The position numbers and the translations under genes are program-made. A DNA stretch of 30,723 nucleotides from the NCBI GenBank assembly GCA_035477595.1, contig DATIKM010000147.1, positions 1-30,723 on the forward strand, in the 5' to 3' direction. How positions within the stretch are numbered: the first letter of the stretch is position 1; every line of letters starts with the position of its first letter. Below are positions 15,008-24,528 of the stretch, piece by piece. This stretch comes from DATIKM01 sp035477595 (GTDB lineage Bacteria > Armatimonadota > Chthonomonadetes > Chthonomonadales > CAJBBX01). The notes under the pieces were generated by a model. It searched no databases. It worked only from the letters and a program-made list of their open reading frames with translations, and was not told the DNA's origin.

Positions 15008-18000
15008 ATGCCCGACCCCGGCTTCGTGCACCTGCACACGCACTCCGAGTTTTCGCTTCTCGACGGCGCTGCGCGCCTTCAGGACCTGGTCACGCGCGCA
15101 GCGGAGCTCGAGATGCCGGCGCTGGCACTCACCGACCACGGCGCGATGTACGGCGCCTTCGACTTCTACCACAAGTGCCGGGCTGCGGGCATCAAGCCAA
15201 TCGTCGGGGTGGAGGCTTACATGGCGCCGGGCAGCCGGCTGGCCAGGTCAGCCTCCGATGGCCGCCGCTCGGCCTACCACATGGTTCTGCTGGCGCGCAA
15301 CCGCACTGGCTACCGCAACCTGCTCAAGCTCACGACCATCGCGGCCGTCGAGGGTTTCTATGGCAAGCCCCGCATCGACCGCGAGGCGCTCACGCAGCAC
15401 AGCGAAGGACTGGTCGCCACCAGCGCCTGCCTGAGCGGCGAGTTGTGCGTCGCCCTGAAGGCCGGCGACTATGCGCGCGCCCGCGACGCCGCCGCGTTCT
15501 ACCGCGACCTCTTCGGCGCCGAGAACTACTTCATCGAGATCCAGGATCATTCGCTGGCCGAGCAGCGGGTGTGCAACGAGGGTCTCCTGAAGATCGCCCG
15601 CGAGCTGGGCCTGAAGACGATCTGCACGAACGACGTGCACTACCTGAGGCGTGACGACGCCTACGCGCACGATGTGCTGCTGTGCATCGGCACCGGCGCT
15701 ACGTATGGCGAAGCGAACCGGCTGCGCTACGACGCTGAGGAGTTCTACATGAAGACGGCTGCCGAGATGGCGGCCATCTTCCCCGATCACCCGGAGGCGC
15801 TCGAGCAGACGCTAGGAGTCGCGGAGATGTGCGACCTCCGGCTCGACTACACCGATCCGGCTGAGCGCGCGAAGCTGCCCCTGCCGGAGGTGCCGGAAGG
15901 GCGCACGCCTGGCGAGCATCTGCGCGACCTGGCGTTGCGCGGTCTCAACGACCGCATGCCCGGCGTCAGCGACGCCTACCGCGAGCGCATCGAGTACGAG
16001 CTCAGCGTCGTCGAGCAGACGGGCTTCGCGCAGTACTTCCTGATCGTTCGCGACTTCGCGCAGTTCGCGCGGGAGCGCGGCATCTTCTTCGGCGTTCGCG
16101 GCTCCGCGGCTGGGTCGCTCACCTCATTCGGCGTCGGCATCACCGACATCGACCCCGTCGAGTACGGCCTGACGTTCGAGCGGTTCCTCAACCCCGAGCG
16201 CGTGCAGATGCCGGACATCGACATGGACTTCGAGGATGCCCGGCGCGCCGAGGTGATCGAATACGTGACCCGGCGCTACGGGGAGGACCATGTCGCCCAG
16301 ATAGTCACGTTCGGCACGCTCGCCGCCCGAGCAGCCATCAAGGACGTCGGACGGGCCCTTGCCTATCCGATAGCTGAGGTGAACAAGCTCGTCGCCATGG
16401 TCCCCAACGCGCCGCACATGACGCTCGATCGCGCCATGGCGGACAGCCCGCAGCTCAGGGAGGCGGTGGAGCGCGACGAGCGCGCCCGCAGTCTCGTGCA
16501 TGCCGCCCAGCGGCTGGAGGGGCTCTCCCGCAACGCGTCGGTGCACGCGGCGGGCGTGGTGATCTCGAGCGAACCGCTGACCGAATACACGCCGCTGCAG
16601 CGCTCCCAGGCCGGCGGCCTCGTCTCGCAGTATCCAGCGTCGGCGCTGGAGCAGATTGGCCTCCTGAAGATGGACTTCCTGGGGCTGATCAACCTCTCGA
16701 TTCTGGGCCGGACGCTGGAGAACATCGAGAGGGCGCGCGGCGAACGCATCGATGTGGGTTCGTTGCCGCTCGACGACATCCCCACCTTCGACCTCCTCGG
16801 GCGAGGCGAGACGGCGGGCATATTCCAGCTCGAGAGCGCCGGGATGCGGCGCAACATCACCCAGCTCAAGCCCACCTCGGTGCGCGATCTCGCGGCGATG
16901 GTGGCTCTCTACAGGCCGGGCCCGATGGCGCACATCCCCACCTTTATCCGCTCCAAGCACGGGCTCGACCCGATCCGGTACCCGCACCCACGGCTCCAGC
17001 CGATCCTCGAGGAGACATACGGCGTCATCGTCTACCAGGACCAGGTGATGGAGATCGCGCGGGCCATCGCCGGCTACACCCTGGGACAGGCCGACGTGCT
17101 GCGCCGCGCGATGGGCAAGAAGAAGGCTGACGAAATGGCCCGCGAGCGCTCGCGCTTCGTGGAGGGCGCCGGGCGGAACGGGGTGTCCGCGCGCAAGGCC
17201 ACCGAGATCTTCGGCCTCATCGAGCCGTTTGCCGGGTACGCCTTCAACAAGGCACACGCGGTCTGCTACGCCATGGTGGCCTACCAGACGGCGTACCTCA
17301 AGGCGCACTATCCTGTCGAGTACATGGCGGCCCTCATGACGTGCTACATGCAGAAGCCCGACAAGATGGCGACCTGCAAGGAGGAGTGCCGCCGGATGGG
17401 GATTGAGGTGCTCCGCCCGGACGTCAACCGCTCCGACGCGGACTTCGCCGCCGAGGGCACGGCGATCCGGTACGGCTTGGCGGGCATCAAGAACGTGGGA
17501 CGCGGGGCTGTCGAGTCGGTCCTGGCCGCGCGTGGTGCGACAGGCGACTTCCAGTCTCTCCCGGACTTCTGTGACCGGATCGCCCACCAGAGCGTGGTGA
17601 ACCGCGCCACCATCGAGACCCTGATTCAGAGCGGCGCATTCGACTCGCTGCATCCGTGCCGTCGAGCCATGGTTGAGGCGCTCGACCGCGCGCTGCAGTC
17701 CGCAAACCGCTCCCAGCGCGATCTTCAGACGGGCCAGGTCAGTCTCTTCGGCAACGGGAGCGGCGCCGGCGAGCAGGGCTTCTCGGGACATGTCGCCATG
17801 CATGCCATGCCTGACTACCCGCTGCCGCACCGCCTGTCGCAGGAGCGCGATCTGCTCGGGATGTACCTTTCCGGGCATCCGCTCGACAAGGCCCGCCCGG
17901 TCCTGGAGCATCGGGCGTCCGCGGGCGCCGCCGACCTTGCCGAGATGCGGGAGGGCGACACGGCCACTGTCTGCGGCATCATCACGCGCCTGCAGTCGCG

Positions 18001-18484
18001 GATCACCAAGGCGACCAAGGAGCCGATGGCCAGCCTCACGCTCGAGGACCTGAGCGGACACACTGTTGAGGTGACGGTGTTCCCGGCGGTCTACCGGGAG
18101 TACGGGCGCCACCTCGCAGAGGACGCAATCGTGGTCATCGAGGGGCGGGTCGTGTTTCCGGAGCGCGTCCGCGACGACGAGGTGGCGGAGCGTCACGCCG
18201 AGCTGAGGGCCGATCGCGTGGAGCGCCCGCGGCTCTCGCCTGGCGACGACGCGGAGATAAGCGAGAAGCGGCTCTACATCCGTCTCCGCCCTGAGCTGCG
18301 ACCATCGCTGCCGCTCCTCAAGAGCGCCCTCGCGCAGTATCCCGGCGACGCCGCTGTGGTGTTCCACGTGCCGTACGGCGACGGGGTGCGTGCGATTAGG
18401 GCGCGCGACCGCGTCGAACCGTCCGATGATCTGCAGCGCACGCTGCAGCGGCTCCTTGGCGCCGGCGCCTCGTGGCTGAGCTGA
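15008..18484 (+). CDS. dnaE: DNA polymerase III subunit alpha (DnaE)
   Basis: The 1158-aa replicative polymerase belongs to the C-family DnaE1 type. Domains in order are an N-terminal PHP domain (HLHTHSEFSLLDG near 8-20, TDHGAMYG near 43-50), palm/finger/thumb with catalytic PDIDMDF at 402-408 (Asp405 and Asp407 match the E. coli Asp401/Asp403 pair) and the third Asp in KMDFLGLINLS, then a helix-hairpin-helix region. The clamp-binding motif QVSLF is at 910-914, and a C-terminal OB fold (ATVCGIITRLQ onward) follows. The PHP His and Asp residues look intact, so metal binding or proofreading there is possible. The frame is open from 14948; ATG 15008 fits the conserved N-terminus. A sigma70 promoter lies about 115 bp upstream. 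Confidence 0.97.
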   Translation: MPDPGFVHLHTHSEFSLLDGAARLQDLVTRAAELEMPALALTDHGAMYGAFDFYHKCRAAGIKPIVGVEAYMAPGSRLARSASDGRRSAYHMVLLARNRTGYRNLLKLTTIAAVEGFYGKPRIDREALTQHSEGLVATSACLSGELCVALKAGDYARARDAAAFYRDLFGAENYFIEIQDHSLAEQRVCNEGLLKIARELGLKTICTNDVHYLRRDDAYAHDVLLCIGTGATYGEANRLRYDAEEFYMKTAAEMAAIFPDHPEALEQTLGVAEMCDLRLDYTDPAERAKLPLPEVPEGRTPGEHLRDLALRGLNDRMPGVSDAYRERIEYELSVVEQTGFAQYFLIVRDFAQFARERGIFFGVRGSAAGSLTSFGVGITDIDPVEYGLTFERFLNPERVQMPDIDMDFEDARRAEVIEYVTRRYGEDHVAQIVTFGTLAARAAIKDVGRALAYPIAEVNKLVAMVPNAPHMTLDRAMADSPQLREAVERDERARSLVHAAQRLEGLSRNASVHAAGVVISSEPLTEYTPLQRSQAGGLVSQYPASALEQIGLLKMDFLGLINLSILGRTLENIERARGERIDVGSLPLDDIPTFDLLGRGETAGIFQLESAGMRRNITQLKPTSVRDLAAMVALYRPGPMAHIPTFIRSKHGLDPIRYPHPRLQPILEETYGVIVYQDQVMEIARAIAGYTLGQADVLRRAMGKKKADEMARERSRFVEGAGRNGVSARKATEIFGLIEPFAGYAFNKAHAVCYAMVAYQTAYLKAHYPVEYMAALMTCYMQKPDKMATCKEECRRMGIEVLRPDVNRSDADFAAEGTAIRYGLAGIKNVGRGAVESVLAARGATGDFQSLPDFCDRIAHQSVVNRATIETLIQSGAFDSLHPCRRAMVEALDRALQSANRSQRDLQTGQVSLFGNGSGAGEQGFSGHVAMHAMPDYPLPHRLSQERDLLGMYLSGHPLDKARPVLEHRASAGAADLAEMREGDTATVCGIITRLQSRITKATKEPMASLTLEDLSGHTVEVTVFPAVYREYGRHLAEDAIVVIEGRVVFPERVRDDEVAERHAELRADRVERPRLSPGDDAEISEKRLYIRLRPELRPSLPLLKSALAQYPGDAAVVFHVPYGDGVRAIRARDRVEPSDDLQRTLQRLLGAGASWLS

Positions 18485-18541
18485 TGGCGCGCGGCATCGC
18501 AACCTAAGGCGGTCAGGGGTCGCTCCGGGGGGGCTCTCTCC

Positions 18542-19729
18542 ATGCTCGACGCGCGGGGCCTCGGCTTCCTGCAGACTCCCGAGGGCGTCGCCTGCGTGGC
18601 TGAGGCGGAGCGCCTGGGCGGCGAGTTGCTGCACCGCATCGCGACCATGCGCCGCCGCCACGCCGCGGAGCGATCCGGCGCCGCGCTCGCGCTCGTCGAA
18701 CTGCGCCGCAGGGCCGCCGCACGCTTCGAGCTTGCGGACCGCATGCTCTTCACGTCGGTAGGCCTCGAGCAGGCATCCGGGTCTGTCGCCGCCCGGTGGA
18801 GGGCATCGAGGTTTCCGCAGGGGGTGACGGTTGCTGACCTCTGCTGCGGCATCGGCGGCGACACGATGGAGCTCGCCCGGCGCGGCTCCGTGCTCGCCTT
18901 CGACACGGACCTCGCATGCTGCCTGTGCGCGCGCGCAAACGCGTCGCTCGTGGCTCCGCACGGCGTGTCCGTGGCGCGAGCCGATGTTGCCAACCTGCGC
19001 TTGCGCGAGGCATACCTGGTGGCGGACCCGTCGCGCCGCTTGGGCGCCCGCCGGTTCTTGTCGGGCGACGACTACAGCCCGCCCCTCAGCGCCATGCACC
19101 AGATTGCTGCTTCCGCCGAGGCGGCCGCCCTGAAGCTCTCTCCGGCCATACCGGATGTGGAGCTTGATGCCCTCGGCGCTCGCGTTGAGTTCGTGTCGGT
19201 AGGCAGGGAGTGTCGCGAGGCCGTCGCGTGGTACGGGTCTGCCGGGCCGAGTGCGCGCCGCTCTGCCGCCGTGCTCCCCGAGGGCGCAGTGCTGGAACAG
19301 CGTGAGGAGGCCACGCCGCCAGTGCGCGGCCCCTCCGACTGGATCCTCGAGCCGGATCCTGCGGTCATCCGGGCGCACCTCGTGCGCGAGCTTGCAGGGG
19401 ACCTGGGCGCGGCGCTCCTCGATCCACGCGTGGCCATCCTCACGATGGATCGACCGGTCGCGACCCCTTTCGCCCGCGCGTTCCGGCTGATCGACGCAAT
19501 GCCCCTGCACCTCCGGCGGCTCCAGCGACGGCTGGCGCATCTCGACGCCGGGGTCTCAGCGGTGAAGTGCAGGGCCGCGCCCGTCGACTCCGAGGCACTC
19601 CTGCGCGCGCTGCCGCGTCGCGGCGAACGCTCAGTCGTGGTAATCGCCACCCGCGTGGGCGAGCGCGTCGTCGCGCTGATCTGTGAGGCGCCCGGCCTGC
19701 GGCAGACGGACGCGGAGGGTGCACCGTGA
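18542..19729 (+). CDS. Class I SAM-dependent methyltransferase, THUMP-like
   Basis: This 395-aa protein has a Rossmann methyltransferase core with SAM-binding motif I VADLCCGIGGD (97-107), an acidic residue after the next strand (FDTD, 120-123) and a motif-IV-like ADPSRR at 161-166. The layout, with a helical N-terminus and a C-terminal extension, matches bacterial proteins annotated as class I methyltransferase with a THUMP-like domain, thought to act on RNA. The substrate is not established, and I assign the family by motif memory. The start ATG 18542 follows a G-rich run and has no clean ribosome site. The final TGA overlaps the GTG start of the FGGY kinase by 4 bp, so the pair is translationally coupled though functionally unrelated at first sight. 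Confidence 0.8.
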   Translation: MLDARGLGFLQTPEGVACVAEAERLGGELLHRIATMRRRHAAERSGAALALVELRRRAAARFELADRMLFTSVGLEQASGSVAARWRASRFPQGVTVADLCCGIGGDTMELARRGSVLAFDTDLACCLCARANASLVAPHGVSVARADVANLRLREAYLVADPSRRLGARRFLSGDDYSPPLSAMHQIAASAEAAALKLSPAIPDVELDALGARVEFVSVGRECREAVAWYGSAGPSARRSAAVLPEGAVLEQREEATPPVRGPSDWILEPDPAVIRAHLVRELAGDLGAALLDPRVAILTMDRPVATPFARAFRLIDAMPLHLRRLQRRLAHLDAGVSAVKCRAAPVDSEALLRALPRRGERSVVVIATRVGERVVALICEAPGLRQTDAEGAP

Positions 19730-21264
19730 GCGCCGCGCTGCTGGCGATCGATCTGGGAACGACAGCGGCGAAGTCGTCGCTCTACGGCCTCGACGGCAGC
19801 CTCATTGCCGGAGCGTCGCAGCGGTATGAGCCTGTGCGGCCGCGCGAGGGATGGTGCGAGCAGCATCCCGATGTCTGGTGGCGCGCGGTGTGCGCAGCGG
19901 TGCGGCAGTGTCTGTGCGCCGCGCGGGGAGCGCGCCTGGCCTGCGTCGGCGTCAGCGGCGTGATGAACGGCGCCGTCCTCATCGACGATGCCGGGCGCCC
20001 CGTGCGTCCCGCGCTGCTTCATGCGGACCTGCGCGCGCGCGAGCAGGCGCGCCGCCTCGCGGGGCAGATGGGCGTGCAGTGCGTGCGGGCCCTCACCGGG
20101 CACCGGCCGGAGCCGTTCTACACCGCGGCCAAGCTCGCGTGGCTCTGCGACGAGGAGCCGCGGACCGTGGCCCGCGCGCGATGGTGCATCCAGGCGAAGG
20201 ACTACGTGCGCGGACGCCTCACGGGCGTCTGGGGCCTGACGGACCCATCCGACGCTTCGCTGACGGGCATGTTCGACCTGCGGAGAGGATGCTGGTCATC
20301 CGACATCGCTGATGCCCTGGCGATCGACGTCCGACTTCTCCCGGCCGTAGCGCCCTGCGCATCGGTGGGCGGTGTCGTTACGGGCGAAGCGGCCTCCGCC
20401 ACCTCCATCGCCGCTGGAGTTCCCGTCGCCATCGGGGCGGGAGACGGCGCCTGCGCGACGGTAGGCGCCGGCGCCGTGGGGCCGGGAGACACCTATCACT
20501 ACCTCGGCGGCACGTCGTGGATCGGGTCCGTCATGGCCTCGTATTCCCCCGGTGCGTCCCCGGACCTGTCCGTCTTCGAGGGAGCGGCCCCGGGCGCATT
20601 CGTGCTCTACGGGACGGTCCAGTCAGCGGGAAGCTGCATCGAGTGGCTGATGCGGCTGGCGGGCGTGGCAGGCGCGCTGGACGGTGACTTCGCGGCGCTG
20701 GAGGCCCTGGCCGCACAGGCGCCGGCAGGAGCGCGCGGACTGCTATTCCTGCCGTATCTCGAAGGGGAGCGAGCGCCGATATGGGACTCGGCGGCGAGGG
20801 GAGCGTTCGTCGGGCTCACGGCCCTGCACGGGCGCGCCGAGCTGGCGCGCGCCGTGCACGAGGGGGTCGCCCTGGCGCTCGGGTCGGTGCTCGGCCGGAT
20901 GCGAGCAGCGGGAGCCGACCCGGCGGTCGTGCGCCTGCTGGGCGGCGGCGCGCGCAGCGCGCTGTGGCGCAGCATCCTGGCGGCTGTCTACGCGAGGCCT
21001 GTGGCCGTGCTCGAGCGACTGGCTGAGGCGACGGGAGGCGGCGCTGCGGTCATCGCCGGCATCGCGGCAGGCGTCTTGCCGGGATGGGAGGCGGCGCGCC
21101 TGTTCGCGCCCGTCGCCTCCGTGGAGGAGCCTGATCCGGCCCTCACGCACGCCTACGCGGCGCTGGCGCCTGTGTACGAGGGTCTGCACCCCGCGCTGGC
21201 TGGGACAACCGAGGCCCTGCGCACGCTGGAGCAGGGGGCCCTGCAGGACGGTCAGGGCCAGTAG
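19726..21264 (+). CDS. FGGY-family carbohydrate kinase (xylulokinase-like)
   Basis: The 512-aa cytoplasmic sugar kinase has the two-domain FGGY fold. Features are the N-terminal phosphate loop AIDLGTTAAKSSLYG (7-21), SGVMNGAVLID (77-87) comparable to the substrate-side SGQMHG motif of xylulokinase, the catalytic Asp240 in GAGDGACATVG (238-248), and LLGGGARSALWRSILA near 404-419, equivalent to the adenosine-binding motif. It is closest to the xylulokinase branch, but other pentulose or hexulose substrates are possible and no sugar-uptake or isomerase genes are nearby. It starts at GTG inside the methyltransferase stop (GTGA). Its last 13 bp overlap the end of the convergent tubulin-like gene. 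Confidence 0.88.
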   Translation: MSAALLAIDLGTTAAKSSLYGLDGSLIAGASQRYEPVRPREGWCEQHPDVWWRAVCAAVRQCLCAARGARLACVGVSGVMNGAVLIDDAGRPVRPALLHADLRAREQARRLAGQMGVQCVRALTGHRPEPFYTAAKLAWLCDEEPRTVARARWCIQAKDYVRGRLTGVWGLTDPSDASLTGMFDLRRGCWSSDIADALAIDVRLLPAVAPCASVGGVVTGEAASATSIAAGVPVAIGAGDGACATVGAGAVGPGDTYHYLGGTSWIGSVMASYSPGASPDLSVFEGAAPGAFVLYGTVQSAGSCIEWLMRLAGVAGALDGDFAALEALAAQAPAGARGLLFLPYLEGERAPIWDSAARGAFVGLTALHGRAELARAVHEGVALALGSVLGRMRAAGADPAVVRLLGGGARSALWRSILAAVYARPVAVLERLAEATGGGAAVIAGIAAGVLPGWEAARLFAPVASVEEPDPALTHAYAALAPVYEGLHPALAGTTEALRTLEQGALQDGQGQ

Positions 21265-24200
21265 CGCTCTTCAGTGTTGCAGGCCGGGCAACGGAACAGG
21301 GCCGCCAGCAGATCGCCCAGCTCGGTGCCCAGGCGACGCCAGCAGTCCGGGCAATAGTAGCCATCCGCGGGGAAGCACTGGCTCGGGCGCCCCGGTATGG
21401 GATCGCCTGCCTTCTTCTGCAAGATGGTGAACTCGCTGGGCCCCACGCCCTCCATGCGGTAGTCGAAGAAGGCGCGCGTAAGCTCATCGCTCCGCCGAAA
21501 GGCGCGGCGGACGATGCGCTCCGCGCGCTTCGTGTCGATGCCGGCGATGCCGAAGGTCGCGAGCGACCGCACTGCCCGATCGACGAGGCGCACCACGCGC
21601 TGGGGTCCGACGGCGTTGCAGTAGGTGCTGAAGCGCATCGAGAGGGTGCGCTGTAGGTACGTGCGGTCGCTCGCCATTAGCCGGGCGATGGCCGCGTCGT
21701 AGGAGAGCGGCACCGTGTCCCCGCTCTCGCCGGCGTCGACGTCCGGCGGGAAGGTGACGTAGTACTCGCCGCCAGTGAGCTGGTACCAGCCCTGCGAGGG
21801 TATCTCGCCGGCCGTCGAGGGCAACCATGGCAGGCCCGGATCCGCAGGCCTTCCGAGCAGAACCAGCAGCAGCCATCCCTCCTCCACAGTCTCCAGCAGG
21901 CTCGGCGGTGTGAGCGGATCGACCCAGTCAACGTCGCGGCGCGTATGCCAGTACCTGAAGTCCGCGCAGCCTTCTGCGCTCTGCAGGGCATGATGGTCGT
22001 ATGGGTTGGTTCGCACGACCCCCTCCATCTGCCCGAGCGTGAAGCCGTGCTTCTCGCGAAGCACGAGGAGGCGGAACGGATCGCCACTCGGGGTTATCCC
22101 ACCTCTGCGTAGCGTCATGCTGTTGCGCACCGCTTGCTGGACCCGCGCTATGGCCTCGCGGGGCTCGTTCTCGGACGGGCCGAGATCCATGAACGCGAGG
22201 TAGGACTCCATGGGCGTGGCGCCCTTGACCCCGGCCAGTTGGCCGCTCACCTGGGCTGCCGAGATCCCGAGCCTGGGCTGGCTCATCTGTACCACGGTGG
22301 CGAGGTCGACTTCGGACGCCTTGTCCGCGATATGCACCTGGTCGCGCAGCGGCGCGAAGTGCTGTCGTGCGCGCGCGGATGCGGCATCGAGCACCGCCGC
22401 CGGGATCGCGTCGCGCGCCGACTGGACGCCCGGGCGCGGATCGAAGGCGCTCTGGCCCTCGTCCCTACGAAGCTCCTCGCGCAGACCGCTCAGCGAGCTA
22501 ATGACCTCGCGGATCGCGGCCAGTTCCTTCTGGCCTTCATCCCATCCGGTGACCGGCTCGCCAGCGTAGCGCCGCTGGCGCAGCAGGTTGTAGTACTCCT
22601 CGGTCACCGTGCCGCGGGCCGCCGGGGGCTCCGCGTCGAAGTAGACCCTGCCGTTGACCGTTGGGGAGGAGGCGGCGAGCTGGCGCCATCGCCGGTCCTG
22701 CTCGGATGCCTCCTGGGTGAAGGCAGCAAGCACGGCGTCCAAGCGGCGGAGGATCGTTGCCGTGGTCGTGCGGTACTGGTCGCCGATTGCGCGAAGAAGC
22801 TCGAGTCGCTGGATGTGGTTGAGCGCCTGCGTCCGGGCCTCCGAGGCCAGGTAGCTGCGGAGCTGGTCGAGCAGGTTCTGCCAGCCTCGACGCAGCTTGC
22901 CGCGCTTGTTGAACCTGAACCCGCGCTGGCCGCGCTCGATGTCGTCGATCTGCCGATCCAGGATCTCGCGCATCGTGCGCGAGTCCTGAGAGCTGGCCGC
23001 CAGCTCCACCTGGATGGCCGCCAGATTCCCCTCGACGCCGTTCACCGCCTGGCGCATCACCTCGGCGACGAACGCCGGGCCGCCGTCCGGGTCGAGGAGC
23101 CACTGATCGACGAGCCGCTCGATGTCGGCCCGCACCTGCGCGAGGAGACGCTCATGGTTCGCGGTGATCGTCTGCACGAGCGGCAGAGGGCCGGTGATCG
23201 GCGCGTCCTCAGGCAGCGCCTGCAACGTGAGGCGTGCGTAGACATCGCGCAGGAACTGGCGGACCTGTCCCACGGTAGGCGGCACGCCGGTGATCAGATT
23301 GCAGAACAGGGCCAGGAACGGAGCGATCACCGCCTCATCGGAGCCCTGGGCCAGGCGCCGGACCAGCGCCCCCAGCTCCGCTGCGCCGAACAGCTCACAG
23401 GCCGTTCGGTAGGCGTCCGTGTCCAGACGGTGCTGGGTCCAGCGCAGGTAGGCCGAAGCCAGAAGGCGCCCGGTGGCAGCGCGCTGGATGTGCTCGCCCG
23501 GGTACTCGAGCGCGGCTATGCCGAGGGTGCTGAAGAGCGGGCGCATGAACCCGATGCTCTCGCCGCCCACCATTTTGCTGCTTGCGTCCACATCGCTCGC
23601 CGCGATGTCGAGCCCTGCCGGTCCGACCGCTGCCGCGAGGTACTGGGCGATCATCGAGTTCAGGCGGCGCACGTCTTCCGAGCCGGGGCCGCCGGGCATC
23701 ACTACACGCAGAATGTCGTACGGCCGGTCGGTGTAGTTGTGTGGGGAGTCGCCGCCGGGCAGCCGCTGCGACCATGAGGTATGGGAGAGCTGGTAGTGGT
23801 TGAGCTCCTTGAGCGCGTAGTAGCTGTTCTTCTTGTAGCGCGGGCCCATCGTGCTCGCTACAGCCGGATGCGGCACGGTGAAGATGGCCTGCCGGCGCGC
23901 CTTGTTGGCGCTCCACACGTCAACGAGGTAGCCGAGGTCCGCCGCGCCGCCGCTGCACGTCCCTCCGCAGAGCGTGCCGACGACGTAGACCACGGTGCCG
24001 GCCCGATCGATCTCCACGGTGAGCCCGGGCTCACCCAGCTTGTCCGCGATCACCTTCGGCGACAAATGCTCCAAGGCGGCGGTGTCATCGGCGACTCGGT
24101 GGCGCAGGGTGTTGTAGGTGCGCGGGTGGAAGAGGCAAAGCCTCCCGAGCATGCGGCAGTTGCCAGCGCCGTCGGCGGGGTTGTCGACATCCTGCAGGGT

Positions 24201-24482
24201 CGGCCCATCCTGCCATTCATAGAAGCCGAACTCGGCGCCGGTGGCTCGGGGCGAGGTCCGGTAGTGGACGTACTCATCGCGGCGCATGCCGCCCCAGATA
24301 ACCCTGTCCGCAAGAGGGCTGCGCGGTTGCGCGGTCTCCAGCACCAGGAGCCGGACCCAGGTCGCGCGCTCGAAGTCGCCGTACTGCCACGTCAGGTGCT
24401 CGGCGAGCTGCTCGCAGACATCGAGCCCGGTGCTGCCGATGCCCAGAACGAGCGTCTTGCGAACGGAGAGCGTGCCCTTCAT
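21252..24482 (-). CDS. Tubulin/FtsZ-like protein (Tubulin_2 type) with C-terminal zinc ribbon
   Basis: The 1076-aa protein has an N-terminal nucleotide-binding fold of the tubulin/FtsZ superfamily. LVLGIGSTGLDVCEQL (11-26) is the first glycine loop, and GTLCGGTCSGGAADLG (169-184) corresponds to the tubulin signature GGGTGSG. The middle (about 400-750) is rich in long charged helices and possible coiled coil. The C-terminus carries CPDC (1044/1047) and CPAC (1065/1068), a zinc ribbon. It has no signal peptide or membrane span. It is much longer than FtsZ and resembles the FtsZ-like family predicted to work with VWA proteins in membrane remodelling. GTP binding and polymerisation are inference. 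A strong AGGAGG precedes ATG 24482. It is the last gene of the minus-strand module and overlaps the FGGY kinase tail to tail. Confidence 0.82.
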   Translation of the reverse strand: MKGTLSVRKTLVLGIGSTGLDVCEQLAEHLTWQYGDFERATWVRLLVLETAQPRSPLADRVIWGGMRRDEYVHYRTSPRATGAEFGFYEWQDGPTLQDVDNPADGAGNCRMLGRLCLFHPRTYNTLRHRVADDTAALEHLSPKVIADKLGEPGLTVEIDRAGTVVYVVGTLCGGTCSGGAADLGYLVDVWSANKARRQAIFTVPHPAVASTMGPRYKKNSYYALKELNHYQLSHTSWSQRLPGGDSPHNYTDRPYDILRVVMPGGPGSEDVRRLNSMIAQYLAAAVGPAGLDIAASDVDASSKMVGGESIGFMRPLFSTLGIAALEYPGEHIQRAATGRLLASAYLRWTQHRLDTDAYRTACELFGAAELGALVRRLAQGSDEAVIAPFLALFCNLITGVPPTVGQVRQFLRDVYARLTLQALPEDAPITGPLPLVQTITANHERLLAQVRADIERLVDQWLLDPDGGPAFVAEVMRQAVNGVEGNLAAIQVELAASSQDSRTMREILDRQIDDIERGQRGFRFNKRGKLRRGWQNLLDQLRSYLASEARTQALNHIQRLELLRAIGDQYRTTTATILRRLDAVLAAFTQEASEQDRRWRQLAASSPTVNGRVYFDAEPPAARGTVTEEYYNLLRQRRYAGEPVTGWDEGQKELAAIREVISSLSGLREELRRDEGQSAFDPRPGVQSARDAIPAAVLDAASARARQHFAPLRDQVHIADKASEVDLATVVQMSQPRLGISAAQVSGQLAGVKGATPMESYLAFMDLGPSENEPREAIARVQQAVRNSMTLRRGGITPSGDPFRLLVLREKHGFTLGQMEGVVRTNPYDHHALQSAEGCADFRYWHTRRDVDWVDPLTPPSLLETVEEGWLLLVLLGRPADPGLPWLPSTAGEIPSQGWYQLTGGEYYVTFPPDVDAGESGDTVPLSYDAAIARLMASDRTYLQRTLSMRFSTYCNAVGPQRVVRLVDRAVRSLATFGIAGIDTKRAERIVRRAFRRSDELTRAFFDYRMEGVGPSEFTILQKKAGDPIPGRPSQCFPADGYYCPDCWRRLGTELGDLLAALFRCPACNTEERYWP

Positions 24483-24528
24483 CGCTGGCGTCCTCCTGCG
24501 GTGGGTTGGCAGCGGTGCACAGCCCGCC

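Noticed and set aside
16124..19540. Minus-strand open frame of 1138 codons opposite dnaE and the methyltransferase gene
   Set aside because: It lies antisense to dnaE, whose motifs are intact, and to the methyltransferase. Its translation is low-complexity Arg/Ala/Gly/His-rich without recognisable domains. Long antisense frames are expected in high-GC genes where third positions are G or C.
22134..23777. Plus-strand frame of 547 codons opposite the tubulin-like gene
   Set aside because: It shows Arg/Leu/Ala-rich shadow composition and no motif, and it is fully antisense to a protein with clear tubulin and zinc-ribbon motifs.
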